In this document: in pieces, positions 27,115 to 35,632 of the stretch
Layout: every line of letters starts with the position of its first letter
How positions within the stretch are numbered: position 1 is the first letter of the stretch
Source: an uncultured Pseudomonadota bacterium
GTDB taxonomy: Bacteria > Pseudomonadota > Gammaproteobacteria > Steroidobacterales > Steroidobacteraceae
Direction of reading: 5' to 3'
Assembly: GCA_903868595.1 (NCBI GenBank)
Contig: CAIPVV010000001.1
Span: 36,900 to 100,899, forward strand
Length of the DNA: 64,000 nucleotides
The notes under the pieces: generated by a model
Told to the model about the DNA's origin: nothing
The model's database searches: none
What the model saw: only the letters and a program-made list of their open reading frames with translations
Made by a program: the position numbers and the translations under genes

Positions 27115-28361
27115 CCGGCGGCCGTGGCCGGGGACGAGGGCGTCTGCGCATCCCCTTGGGGCCGGGCGATCAGCGGCAGGCACTCCATCGCGAACGTCAC
27201 AGCCGACAGCGCCAGGCAGCACCAGACGACCGGGAAGGGAGAGCCGCCCTGGAGGAAGCCCAGCGACTGCACGCTCAGGGCCGCGATCAGTTGCTGTGCA
27301 AAGCCCACCAGGCCCCAGCCGCTGGCGGTATTGGGCCAGGTTTCCCCCACCGCGCGCGCGGCCACCGACGGCAGGGCGAGGCCCATACCCATGTTCACGA
27401 GCGTGCCGGCGGGCAGGAACAGCGCCAGCGGATGCCAGAGACCTTGCGAGAGCAGCAGCAGGGAGAGCAGGCAGGACGCCGTGGCGAACGCCGAGCCGAT
27501 CAGGATCAGGCGGTGGTGGCCCATGCGCTGGCCCACGTGCAGGACGAACCAGTTGCCGGCGAAATACCCCAGCGGCAGGCAGGGGAAGTAGTAGCTGTAC
27601 TCGGTCGCCGGCCGATGGAAGGAATCGATCATCAGGTGCGGCGCCATGGCCACGAAGGCCGGATAGGCCGAATACAGCAGGCCCACCTGCAGCATCAGCA
27701 ACAGGAAGCGCCCCTGCCGCATCAGTGCCAGCGTGGGCGCGAACAGCCCGGGGGCTGGGGCCGCGTCCGGGTGCGCGGCCCGCGCGGGCAGCGTCTCGGC
27801 GACACCGCGCCACACCAGCAGGCACAGCCAGGCCGCGAACAACAGCAAGGTGAGCTGGATCAGCCGCCAGCCGCCGGCGGCGATCACGAAGTTGCCCGCG
27901 ATCGGCGCGAGCATCTGTCCCACCAGCATGATCATGGTCATCTGCGCGACCGAGCGCTGCAGCTGGTCGCGCGGCGTGAGATCCGCGACGACTGCGCGGG
28001 AGGTGATGTAGGTCATCGCGCCGCCGACGGAAGCCAGCAGCCGCCCCACGCACAGCAGCAGCAGCGAGGGCGCGGTCCAGGCCACGGCCGTGCCGGCCAT
28101 GAACAGCAGCAGGCCCCACAGCAGCGCGGGCCGCCTTCCAAAGCGGTCCGCCAGCGGACCCAGCAGCACCAGCCCCAGCCCGAAGCCCAGCAGCGGCAGG
28201 CTGACCGTGGACTGCACCGCCGCCAGATCCGCGGCGAAACTGGCCTGCACGGCCGGCAGGCCGGGCAGGTAGACGTTCAGGCTCAGCGGACCCAGCGCCG
28301 TGCAGGCGGCCAGCAGCACCATCAGGCGCAGCCGCCCCCGGCCCACGCCCGGTCGGCTCAC
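27111..28361 (-). CDS. Bcr/CflA-type MFS drug exporter
   Basis: The 416-residue protein has 12 helices. The DHA1 motif GPLADRFGRRPALL lies after helix 2, and the Bcr/CflA opening ALGPLSLNVYLPGLPAVQASF is clear. Motif C-like residues in GQMLAPIAGNFVIAAGGWR support an antiporter. These proteins export bicyclomycin, sulfonamides or small metabolites. The start overlaps the stop of the upstream FAH gene (ATGA), so it is in one operon with fadJ-like and FAH genes and may export a pathway product. Confidence 0.9.
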   Translation of the reverse strand: MSRPGVGRGRLRLMVLLAACTALGPLSLNVYLPGLPAVQASFAADLAAVQSTVSLPLLGFGLGLVLLGPLADRFGRRPALLWGLLLFMAGTAVAWTAPSLLLLCVGRLLASVGGAMTYITSRAVVADLTPRDQLQRSVAQMTMIMLVGQMLAPIAGNFVIAAGGWRLIQLTLLLFAAWLCLLVWRGVAETLPARAAHPDAAPAPGLFAPTLALMRQGRFLLLMLQVGLLYSAYPAFVAMAPHLMIDSFHRPATEYSYYFPCLPLGYFAGNWFVLHVGQRMGHHRLILIGSAFATASCLLSLLLLSQGLWHPLALFLPAGTLVNMGMGLALPSVAARAVGETWPNTASGWGLVGFAQQLIAALSVQSLGFLQGGSPFPVVWCCLALSAVTFAMECLPLIARPQGDAQTPSSPATAAG

Positions 28362-29062
28362 TCGCGGCCCGCGACGACCCTGTGCTGCAGGGTATCCAGG
28401 CCGTAGATCCCCGCGGTCACGGTATCGCCTGCGACCAGGGGACCGATGCCATCCGGCGTGCCGGTAAAGATCAGGTCGCCGGGCTGCAGCGTGTAGAGGG
28501 ATGACAGCTCGGCAATGATCTCCGGTACCGACCAGATCATCTGCGAGAGGTTGGAGTCCTGGCGGATCTGCTCGTTGACCTTCAGCCAGATGCGCGCGTC
28601 GGTGGGATGGCCCACCTGCTCGACCGTGTGGATCGCGGCCAGCGGCGCCGAGTGGTCAAAGCCCTTGGCCGAGTCCCACGGCAGGCCGCGCTTGCGCGCG
28701 TCCGCCTGCAGGTCGCGGCGCGTGAGGTCATTGCCCACCGCATAGCCATACACATGCGATAGCGCATCGACCGCCGCGATACGTGCGCCCCCGCGACCGA
28801 TCGCCACCACCAGCTCGACCTCATGGTGCAAGTCCGCGGTGCGCGGCGGGTACGGCACGTCGCCACCATTGGCCACGACCGCGTCGGCGGGCTTGCTGAA
28901 GAATAGTGGCGGGTCGCGCTGCGGATCACCGCCCATCTCCTGCACATGGGCCGCATAGTTGCGGCCCACGCAGTAAATGCGATGCACCGCGAAGCGGTCA
29001 GTGGAGCCGTGGACGGCCGCCCAGGGGCGGCCAGCCGGCGAAAAAACGTAGCTGGCGTACAT
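28358..29062 (-). CDS. fumarylacetoacetate hydrolase-family protein
   Basis: The start is the ATG at 29062, 8 bases after the fadJ-like stop. The 234-residue protein has the FAH core: RIYCVGRNYAAHVQEMG, PLFFSKPADAVV, metal ligands in HHEVELVVAIG, YAVGNDLTRRDLQ, KGFDHSAPL, and GDLIFTGTPDGIGP. The length fits the single-domain YcgM type, which hydrolyses fumarylpyruvate or decarboxylates oxaloacetate. Pairing with a beta-oxidation enzyme suggests breakdown of an aromatic or alicyclic acid. The substrate is not determined. Confidence 0.9.
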   Translation of the reverse strand: MYASYVFSPAGRPWAAVHGSTDRFAVHRIYCVGRNYAAHVQEMGGDPQRDPPLFFSKPADAVVANGGDVPYPPRTADLHHEVELVVAIGRGGARIAAVDALSHVYGYAVGNDLTRRDLQADARKRGLPWDSAKGFDHSAPLAAIHTVEQVGHPTDARIWLKVNEQIRQDSNLSQMIWSVPEIIAELSSLYTLQPGDLIFTGTPDGIGPLVAGDTVTAGIYGLDTLQHRVVAGRE

Positions 29063-29070
29063 GGCGTCGA

Positions 29071-31188
29071 TCAGCTTGCAGACTTGGCACGGGCGGCGGC
29101 CCAGGCCGTGAAGCTGCTGCCCTCGGCGGCCAGCTTCACCAGCAGCGGCGCCGGCGTCCAATCCACCGCGTTGAAGCGCTTGCCGTACTTCTGGATGCCG
29201 GCCAGCACCGTGTCCAGGCCGATCTGGTCGGCATAGAACATCGGGCCGCCGCGCCAGCGCGCAAAGCCGTAGCCCGAGGTGTAGACGACATCGATGTCGC
29301 CCGGACGCAGGGCCACGCCCTCCTCCAGGATGCGCGCCCCCTCGTTGATCATCGAGTAGATGCAGCGCTCGAGGACTTCCTGCGCGGAGATGTCGCTGCG
29401 GCGGGCAACGCCCAGCTTCTGCGCCTCCTCGGCCAGCAGTTTCAGCGCTTCCTCGTGCGGATGGCGCTCGCGCGAACCGGCCTCGTACTTGTAGTAGCCC
29501 TTGCCGGACTTCTGGCCCAGCCAGCCCTGCCCGTAGAGCACCTGGTCGGCGCGGTAGAAGGTCGGGTCCGGCGAGCCTTTGTCGGGGTTCGCGGCACGCA
29601 CCTTCACGCCGACGTCCACGCCGGCCATGTCGAACACCGCCAGGATCCCCATCGCCATGCCGAAGCCTTCCAGCGCACTGTCGACCTGCGCGGGGGTCGC
29701 GCCTTCCAGCACCATGCGCTGGGCCTCGCGGGCATAGGGATCCATCATGCGGTTGCCGATGAAGCCAAAGCACACCTTGGAGAGCACGCCGATCTTGCGG
29801 ATCTTCTTGGCCAGCGCGAACGCCGTGGCCACGACGTCATTGGCGGTCGTGTCGGTCCGCACGATCTCCAGCAATCGCATCACGTTGGCGGGGCTGAAGA
29901 AGTGCAGGCCCAGCACGTCCTGCGGGCGCTTGGTGGCCGCGGCGATGAGGTTGATGTCCAGCGTCGAGGTATTGGTGGCGAGGATGGCGCCCGGCTTACA
30001 GACGCGATCCAGCTCGGCGAAGATCTTCTTCTTAAGGCCCATGTCCTCGAACACGGCCTCGATGACCAGGTCCGCATCCTTGAGCGAGTCGTAGCTCGTG
30101 CTGCCGACGATGAGGCTCATGCGCTGCTCGACGTCGGCCGCCGTCATGCGGCCGCGCTTGACGCTGGCGTCGTAGTTCTTGCGCACCGTGGCCAGGCCGC
30201 GCTCCAGCGCCGCCTGGTCGATGTCGATGAGCGTGGCATGGATGCCGGCGTTGGCGAAGGCCATGGCAATGCCCCCGCCCATCGTGCCGGAGCCGATGAT
30301 GCCGATGCGCTTTACATCGCGCGGCGCGTCGGCCTTGCTGATGCCGGGGACTTCCGCCACTTCGCGCTCGGCGAAGAACAGGTGGCGCATGGCCTTGGAT
30401 TCAGGCGTGGCCAGCGAACCGTCGCTGATTGCGCGCTCCAGCGCGAGGCCCTGCTCGAACGGCAGCTCCCAGGACGCCCGCACGGCCAGGATATCCAGCT
30501 CCGGGGTGATGACGCCCTTGTGCTGCTTGCGCGCCTGGGCGCGCAGCTCGGAAATCCTCTCCTCGCTGAGCGGCGCAACCTGCAGGTCGCGCACGCGGCG
30601 CGGGCCCTTGCCGGCCGCCAGCAGCTTCTTGGTGTAGTCCACGGCGGCGGTGCGCAGGTCGCCTTCCACCACCTCATCGATGAGGCCCAGCGCCTTGGCT
30701 TCCTCGGCGCCCACCGCCTTGCCGTCCAGGAACATCTTCAGCGCGTTCTCGGCGCCGATGAGGCGCGGCAGGCGCTGCGTGCCCACGGCACCCGGGACGA
30801 TGCCCAGCGTCACTTCCGGGAAACCCAGCTTCGCGCCTTTGTCGGCGATGCGGTAGTGACCGGCCAGCGCGACTTCCACGCCACCGCCCAGCGCGGTGCC
30901 GTGCAGGGCGACGACGATCGGCTGCGGCAGCGACTCGAACACCGTGAGCACGTTGCGCAGCTCCGGCGGCGGCATGAAGCCACCGAACTCGCTGATATCG
31001 GCACCGGCCATGAACGTACGGCCCGCGCACAGCAGGACCACGCCCTTGACCGAGGTGTCGGTGGCCAGCTGTTCGCTGGCGGCCAGCAGGCCGCGGCGGA
31101 TCGCAGCGGAGATGGCGTTGACCGGGGGGCTGTCGATCGTGATGACGGCAATGCCGTCCTCAATCTGAATGCTGACGGGTGTGGACAC
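29071..31188 (-). CDS. bifunctional enoyl-CoA hydratase / 3-hydroxyacyl-CoA dehydrogenase (FadB/FadJ-like)
   Basis: This 705-residue protein starts at a GTG (31188) after GGGAGA. The N-terminal crotonase domain (about 1-190) has the oxyanion loop in GTALGGGVEVALAGHYRIA and both catalytic Glu (GVEVALA, FPEVTLGIVPG). The dehydrogenase domain begins at IGIIGSGTMGGGIAMAFANAG (NAD site, shortened), with HFFSPANVM and the C-terminal repeat GFARWRGGP. It hydrates enoyl-CoA and oxidises the hydroxyacyl-CoA in beta-oxidation or a related ring-degradation route. No thiolase is adjacent. FAH hydrolase and MFS genes follow in the same operon. Confidence 0.95.
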   Translation of the reverse strand: MSTPVSIQIEDGIAVITIDSPPVNAISAAIRRGLLAASEQLATDTSVKGVVLLCAGRTFMAGADISEFGGFMPPPELRNVLTVFESLPQPIVVALHGTALGGGVEVALAGHYRIADKGAKLGFPEVTLGIVPGAVGTQRLPRLIGAENALKMFLDGKAVGAEEAKALGLIDEVVEGDLRTAAVDYTKKLLAAGKGPRRVRDLQVAPLSEERISELRAQARKQHKGVITPELDILAVRASWELPFEQGLALERAISDGSLATPESKAMRHLFFAEREVAEVPGISKADAPRDVKRIGIIGSGTMGGGIAMAFANAGIHATLIDIDQAALERGLATVRKNYDASVKRGRMTAADVEQRMSLIVGSTSYDSLKDADLVIEAVFEDMGLKKKIFAELDRVCKPGAILATNTSTLDINLIAAATKRPQDVLGLHFFSPANVMRLLEIVRTDTTANDVVATAFALAKKIRKIGVLSKVCFGFIGNRMMDPYAREAQRMVLEGATPAQVDSALEGFGMAMGILAVFDMAGVDVGVKVRAANPDKGSPDPTFYRADQVLYGQGWLGQKSGKGYYKYEAGSRERHPHEEALKLLAEEAQKLGVARRSDISAQEVLERCIYSMINEGARILEEGVALRPGDIDVVYTSGYGFARWRGGPMFYADQIGLDTVLAGIQKYGKRFNAVDWTPAPLLVKLAAEGSSFTAWAAARAKSAS

Positions 31189-31221
31189 GGCGGTTCTCCC
31201 TACGGGGCAGTGAGTGCAAAC

Positions 31222-31239
31222 GACGCCCGAAGGGGCGTC
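31222..31239 (-). terminator. hairpin upstream of the fadJ-like gene
   Basis: A 7-bp perfect stem (GACGCCC / GGGCGTC) with a 4-base loop lies in the 137-bp gap between the DUF3237 gene and the fadJ-like gene. It could terminate the first or sit in the leader of the second. No T-run follows on the minus strand. Confidence 0.4.
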
Positions 31240-31253
31240 ATGCTTTAGTTCGT

Positions 31254-31259
31254 AGTATA
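31254..31259 (-). promoter_or_regulatory. candidate -10 box (TATACT) for the fadJ-like operon
   Basis: An AT-rich island on the minus strand contains TATACT about 66 bases before the fadJ-like GTG. No good -35 is seen at the right distance, so this is tentative. Confidence 0.3.
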
Positions 31260-31325
31260 AACCATTTCCGGGCGCGATAACGAGGCCGCAATGCCCCCTC
31301 CAGGGGCCCCGGCCCGCCTCCCCCG

Positions 31326-31781
31326 CTAGCGCAGCAGGTAGAAACGCACGAGCGCGAGGCCGGCCTTGCGCTCGGCGACGCCCAGGAACAGCGCCTTGTT
31401 GAGCCAGTCGTACTTGCCGATCGGGGCCTCGAACTCCGCGACGGTGCGGAAATAATAGGAATCGGCCGGCACGTCCTCGCCGCGGCCGATCTTCTCGATG
31501 ATGTCGGCCGGGCCGTGCCGCATGCCGCGGTTGACCACCATGATGAGCGCGCCGTCCTCGGTCTGGAGGGTGTAGCGGGCCTCCAGGCTCAGCACCCCGT
31601 CCGGCCGGATGAACTGCCAGTCCGCCCCGCCCGGGACGACGCTGGCCGTCAGCCTCGGCCCCGTGACGGTGCCGCCCAGGATCGGGATCACGCGCCGCAG
31701 CCCGTGGGAGCTCTGGCCGATGATCAGCGGCGCATCGACCTTCACGGCCGCCTCGAACACAAATTCCGCGGGAACGCTCAT
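31326..31781 (-). CDS. DUF3237 protein, cytosolic copy
   Basis: The ATG at 31781 is set by a perfect AAGGAG eight bases upstream; the longer frame (to 31829) lacks this. The 151-residue product has the DUF3237 pattern: FEAAVKVDAPLIIGQSSHGLRR, IPILGGTVTGPRL, VVPGGADWQFIRPDG, EARYTLQTEDGALIMVVNRG, FRTVAEFEAP, YDWLNKALFLGVAER. No signal peptide is present. The function is unknown. The paralogue two genes upstream shares these segments, and a MarR regulator lies between them. Confidence 0.9.
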   Translation of the reverse strand: MSVPAEFVFEAAVKVDAPLIIGQSSHGLRRVIPILGGTVTGPRLTASVVPGGADWQFIRPDGVLSLEARYTLQTEDGALIMVVNRGMRHGPADIIEKIGRGEDVPADSYYFRTVAEFEAPIGKYDWLNKALFLGVAERKAGLALVRFYLLR

Positions 31782-31815
31782 CTTTGACTCCTTGCTGGCG
31801 CCGACGGGGCGCTCC

Positions 31816-32409
31816 TCAGGCTTCCTCATCCAGGTAGGGGACCCGCTGCAGCAGGCGGCGCGCTACGCTGTGAAAGACCTTGCGCTCCTCCTGGGTGAGC
31901 AGGTTGATCAGCTTGAGCTGGTGCGCGCGCGCGATCGGCAGGATCCTCTGGAACAGGGCCTTGCCCTTCGGGCTGATCGTGACCTCGATACGCGGGGATA
32001 TCGCCGCTGCGCGGCCCTTGCCGGTCGCAGCGAAAGCGCTGAGCTTGACCAGGCCCTTGCGGTGGATCGCCTTCAGGGTCCGGCTCACCTGCCCCTTGTC
32101 CATCGAGGAGCCCGCGGTGACCTCGCCGAACGGCAGCACCGAGAAGCGGGCCACCAGGGCCAGCAGCCGCCACTCCGGCAGGCTGATACCGAACGGATCC
32201 AGGTAGCGGCGCGTGAGCCCGCTCTTGGCCGTGTTGGCCAGGCGCATGATCAGGAAGGTCGGGAAATCTTGGATCTGCAGGTTCTCGCCCTGCTCCCCGG
32301 GGTCCAGCCACGGGCACTCCACGGGCAGCTCGTCGACCTGCTCGGCGACCGAAACGACGCGGGCGCGCTTCTTCGGGAGGTGGCTTGCCACGCTGCGGTT
32401 CTCAGACAA
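31816..32409 (-). CDS. MarR-family transcriptional regulator
   Basis: The frame runs from a TTG at 32409, which overlaps the upstream DUF3237 stop by 8 bases; coupled translation makes this start plausible but not certain. The 197-residue product has an unusually long N-terminal extension (about 45 residues) before the MarR domain. The winged helix is PEWRLLALVARFSVLPFGEV, MDKGQVSRTLKAIHRKGLV, ending RRLLQRVPYL. It is sandwiched between two DUF3237 genes and probably controls them in response to a phenolic or acyl-CoA ligand. Confidence 0.9.
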   Translation of the reverse strand: MSENRSVASHLPKKRARVVSVAEQVDELPVECPWLDPGEQGENLQIQDFPTFLIMRLANTAKSGLTRRYLDPFGISLPEWRLLALVARFSVLPFGEVTAGSSMDKGQVSRTLKAIHRKGLVKLSAFAATGKGRAAAISPRIEVTISPKGKALFQRILPIARAHQLKLINLLTQEERKVFHSVARRLLQRVPYLDEEA

Positions 32410-32974
32410 CGCGGTACACGCGGATCACCACGAAGCCCTTGGCGAACTGGCTGCCATCGAGGGTGCCCAGGAAGACGGATTTGTTCAGCCAGTCATGGGG
32501 GCCGATCGGCGCCTCGAACTCCGGCACCGTGCGCACGTAGGCCGGCGCGGGCGCGGGACCCTCGACCGCGCGTACCAAAATGCCGCGGTTGGCAATGTAG
32601 ATCAGCGACCCGTCGGAGACGCGCAGCGTGTACCTGGCCTCGATGCTCGTGACGCCGTCCGGACGCACGAGCTGGTAATCCGCACCTCCGGGCACGACCT
32701 CGCCCTGCAGGCGAGGTCCTTTGAAGCTGCCGCCGGTGATCGGAATCAGGCGGCGCAGCCCCAGGGCGCTCTCGCCCACGGTCAGCGCTGCGGCGATGTT
32801 GACGTGGGCCTCCAGCACGAACTCGGTGCGCAGGGCGTCGGCCTCGGGCGCAGCGCCGCCCTGGGTCGGCGCAGCGGCCGCACGGGCGCTGGACTGGAAC
32901 ATCCCGCCGAGCAGGGAAAGCGCGCCGGCAGCGCCCAGTACCAGGCGGCGATCAAGTCGCAGTGAGTCGATCAT
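32402..32974 (-). CDS. DUF3237 protein, exported copy
   Basis: I choose ATG 32974, with AGAGG seven bases upstream; a start at 32992 would add six residues. The 190-residue product begins MIDSLRLDRRLVLGAAGALSL, a twin-Arg-like hydrophobic leader, then an Ala-rich spacer and the DUF3237 domain (FVLEAHVNIAAALTVGES, GGSFKGPRLQGEVVPGGAD, RTVPEFEAPIGPHDWLNKS). It differs from the other copy mainly by the leader. An exported and a cytosolic version in one operon is unusual. The function is unknown. Confidence 0.88.
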   Translation of the reverse strand: MIDSLRLDRRLVLGAAGALSLLGGMFQSSARAAAAPTQGGAAPEADALRTEFVLEAHVNIAAALTVGESALGLRRLIPITGGSFKGPRLQGEVVPGGADYQLVRPDGVTSIEARYTLRVSDGSLIYIANRGILVRAVEGPAPAPAYVRTVPEFEAPIGPHDWLNKSVFLGTLDGSQFAKGFVVIRVYRVV

Positions 32975-33025
32975 GTCGGGCCTCTGGAGCAATCCGGTCA
33001 GGATGAAGTTCCCGTAGCCGGGCTG

Positions 33026-34000
33026 TCAACCCGCGGACTGTGCCTGTGTCGCGCCGCGACGCGCGAGGGTCAGCTCGCCCCTGAAGTAGGTGCGCGCCAC
33101 GTCATCATCCGTACGCGCCAGCGCGCGCTGCAGCCGGTCGATGAAGCCGTGCAGGGCCTCCGGACTCAAGGTCTCAAAGCGCGTGCGGGAGATCGCGCGG
33201 CGCACGCGCGAGAGCCGCCGCAGCAGGCGCGCGCTGTTCGGCAGGCGCGCGAGGACCTCCTCGGCGCGGCGCAGCGAGCAGACGCAGGCCCGCGGGAAGT
33301 CGTCGTCGGCGAGCAGGAAGCTCACCACGCCCGCCGGGTAGACGCGCTGTCGCGTCTTCAGGCGATACATGTGGTAAGCAGAGAGCGAGCGCAGGACGCT
33401 CATCCACTGGATGGTGGCAAACGGCCGCAGCGGGCTGCCGTGCACCGGCAGCATCCCGACCGCGCGCACGTCGACGAACCGGCTGGTCATGTCGGCGCGC
33501 TCGATACTGCGCCCGATCGCCATGAACCACAGAGCCGGCCCTTCGTTGACGATGCCTTCCAGCATGCCGGTGATCGTCTGCACGCCGCGGGTGACATGCC
33601 GCAGGAACGCGTGCCGCGTGCGCTTGCTGATGGCCTCGGCAGCGTGCTCGTTCACGTAGAGGTGCAGCTCATTCACCTGCTCCCAGACCTCCCGGGGCAG
33701 GATGTCGCGGATCGTCCGGGCGATTTCCCGGGCGCAGGCCAGCGAGGCCACCATGGAGCCCGGGTTCTTCTCGTCGGCCACGACGAAGCGCACCACCGCC
33801 CGTTCGCTGGTGTCCCGGGCGCGCTCATTGAACAGGTCCTGGGCACCGGTGATCGTGATCAGCGGTTGCCAGCCCGGCGCCAGCTCCTTGGGCAGGTCCA
33901 GCATCAGGCTGGCGTTGACCTCCACGAGGCGCGCCAGGTTCTCGGCCCGCTCCAGGTAGCGGGCCAGCCAGTACAGGTTGTCAGCTACGCGGGACAGCAT
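33026..34000 (-). CDS. alpha-E domain protein
   Basis: The 324-residue, mostly helical protein opens MLSRVADNLYWLARYLERAENLARLVEVN (shortened here: DNLYWLARYLERAEN), the hallmark of the alpha-E family. Later RSIERADMTSRFVDV repeats the same motif, showing an internal duplication. The family is known to co-occur with circularly permuted ATP-grasp proteins and Anbu proteasome-like proteases in a predicted peptide-ligation and turnover system. The ATP-grasp gene lies 2 bases upstream, so they are cotranscribed. Its biochemical activity is not established. Confidence 0.92.
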   Translation of the reverse strand: MLSRVADNLYWLARYLERAENLARLVEVNASLMLDLPKELAPGWQPLITITGAQDLFNERARDTSERAVVRFVVADEKNPGSMVASLACAREIARTIRDILPREVWEQVNELHLYVNEHAAEAISKRTRHAFLRHVTRGVQTITGMLEGIVNEGPALWFMAIGRSIERADMTSRFVDVRAVGMLPVHGSPLRPFATIQWMSVLRSLSAYHMYRLKTRQRVYPAGVVSFLLADDDFPRACVCSLRRAEEVLARLPNSARLLRRLSRVRRAISRTRFETLSPEALHGFIDRLQRALARTDDDVARTYFRGELTLARRGATQAQSAG

Positions 34001-34002
34001 GA

Positions 34003-35454
34003 TCAGGAGGTCCCGTCCACGATCCAGGTGTCTTTGCTGCCACCACCCTGCGAGGAGTTCACCACGAGGGAGCCCTTGCGCATCGCCACCCGCGTGAGTC
34101 CCCCGGTGGTGACCTGCACGTCGGCGCCCGAGAGGATGAACGGCCGAAGGTCTACGTGCCGCGGCTCGAGGTGATCGTCGATGAGCGTTGGCGTCGTGGA
34201 GATCTGCACGACCGGCTGGGCGATGTAGTTGCGCGGGTTGCCGCGCACCAGCCCGGCGAACTCCTTGCGCTCGGCCTCCGTGGACTTCGGGCCCATGAGC
34301 ATGCCGTAGCCGCCGGACTCGTTGGTGGGCTTGACCACCAGGTTGGCGAGGTTGGCCAGCACGTATTCACGCTGCTTCGGGTCGGCGCACAGGAAGGAGG
34401 GAACGTTCGGCAGGATCGCCTCCTCGCCCAGGTAGTACTTGATCATCGCCGGGACGAAGGTGTAGACGAGCTTGTCATCCGCCACGCCAGCGCCCGGGGC
34501 ATTGGCCAGGGCGACCTTGCCGGCGCGCCAGGCGCGCATCAGTCCCGGCACGCCGAGCGTGGAGTCCGCGCGGAACGCCTCCGGGTCCAGGAACAGGTCA
34601 TCGATGCGGCGGTAGATGACGTCGACCTTCGACCAGCCGTCGATCGTGCGCATGAAGACGAAATCCTCCTCATCCACCGCCAGGTCGCGTCCCTCGACGA
34701 GCTCGCAGCCCATCTGCTGGGCCAGGTAGGCATGCTCGAAATAGGCCGAGTTGTAGATGCCCGGCGTGAGCACCACCACCTCCGGCCGCTCCACGCCCGG
34801 CGGGGCGATCGCCCGCAGCATGTCGTAGAGCTGCGAGGGATAGTCGTCCACCGGCAGGATGGTGTTTTCCTCGAAGAGCTCGGGGAAGACACGCTTGATC
34901 ACCTGCCGGTTCTCCAGCATGTAGGACACGCCGGAGGGCACCCGTAGGTTGTCCTCCAGCACATACATCGTACCGTCGCCGCCCCGCACCAGGTCCGAGC
35001 CGCAGACATGGGCCCAGACCCCCAGCGGCGGGCTGATACCCACGCATTGCTTGCGGAAGTTCACGGAGTCCGCCAGGTACTCGAGCGGGAAGATGCCGTC
35101 CCTGACGATGCGCTGGTCGTGGTAGATGTCGTCGATGAATTTGTTGAGCGCCATGGCGCGCTGGCGCAGCCCCGCCTCGATCCCGCGCCATTCCTTCGCG
35201 TCGATGACACGGGGAATGACGTCCAGTGGCCAGGATCGGTCGATCGAGCCGCCGGCCTCGTGGTACACGGTAAAGGTGATGCCCATGCCCTTGACCGCGG
35301 CTTCGGCCGCCTTCTGCCTCACGGCCAGTTCCTGGGAACCCAACTGCTCCAGGTGGCGGGCGACCGCCCGTGCCCCTTCGCGGGGAACGCCGCCGGGTCC
35401 GATCAGCTCGTCGAAATGCGGTTCAGCCGGATAATCGTGCCAACTTATCGCCAT
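34003..35454 (-). CDS. circularly permuted type-2 ATP-grasp protein
   Basis: The start is the ATG at 35454 (483 aa); the frame is open further upstream but that part lies in the divergent promoter region. Characteristic segments are FTVYHEAGGSIDRSWPLDVIPRVI, DIYHDQRIVRDGIFP, VLEDNLRVPSGVSYMLENR (each shortened in the family signature), DEEDFVFMRTIDGWSKVDVIYRRIDD, and VVKPTNESGGYGMLMGP. This permuted ATP-grasp family is predicted to make amide bonds between a carboxylate and an amine. It is followed by the alpha-E gene and faces the Anbu gene across a 178-bp divergent promoter. Confidence 0.93.
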   Translation of the reverse strand: MAISWHDYPAEPHFDELIGPGGVPREGARAVARHLEQLGSQELAVRQKAAEAAVKGMGITFTVYHEAGGSIDRSWPLDVIPRVIDAKEWRGIEAGLRQRAMALNKFIDDIYHDQRIVRDGIFPLEYLADSVNFRKQCVGISPPLGVWAHVCGSDLVRGGDGTMYVLEDNLRVPSGVSYMLENRQVIKRVFPELFEENTILPVDDYPSQLYDMLRAIAPPGVERPEVVVLTPGIYNSAYFEHAYLAQQMGCELVEGRDLAVDEEDFVFMRTIDGWSKVDVIYRRIDDLFLDPEAFRADSTLGVPGLMRAWRAGKVALANAPGAGVADDKLVYTFVPAMIKYYLGEEAILPNVPSFLCADPKQREYVLANLANLVVKPTNESGGYGMLMGPKSTEAERKEFAGLVRGNPRNYIAQPVVQISTTPTLIDDHLEPRHVDLRPFILSGADVQVTTGGLTRVAMRKGSLVVNSSQGGGSKDTWIVDGTS

Positions 35455-35632
35455 GGCTTCAGGACCTGGTGCGCCTGCTCGGTTCGGATTGGGTGCGGCT
35501 CGTGCGTCATACCATAGCAGGCATTTTCGGCATCGGTGCGCATGGTTGGCATCGGCGTAGGGTTTGCTGCATGGCTGTGCACGCCAACTCTTATGATGCT
35601 CACTTGCGGTGCAATTTAGGGATACCCAGATC

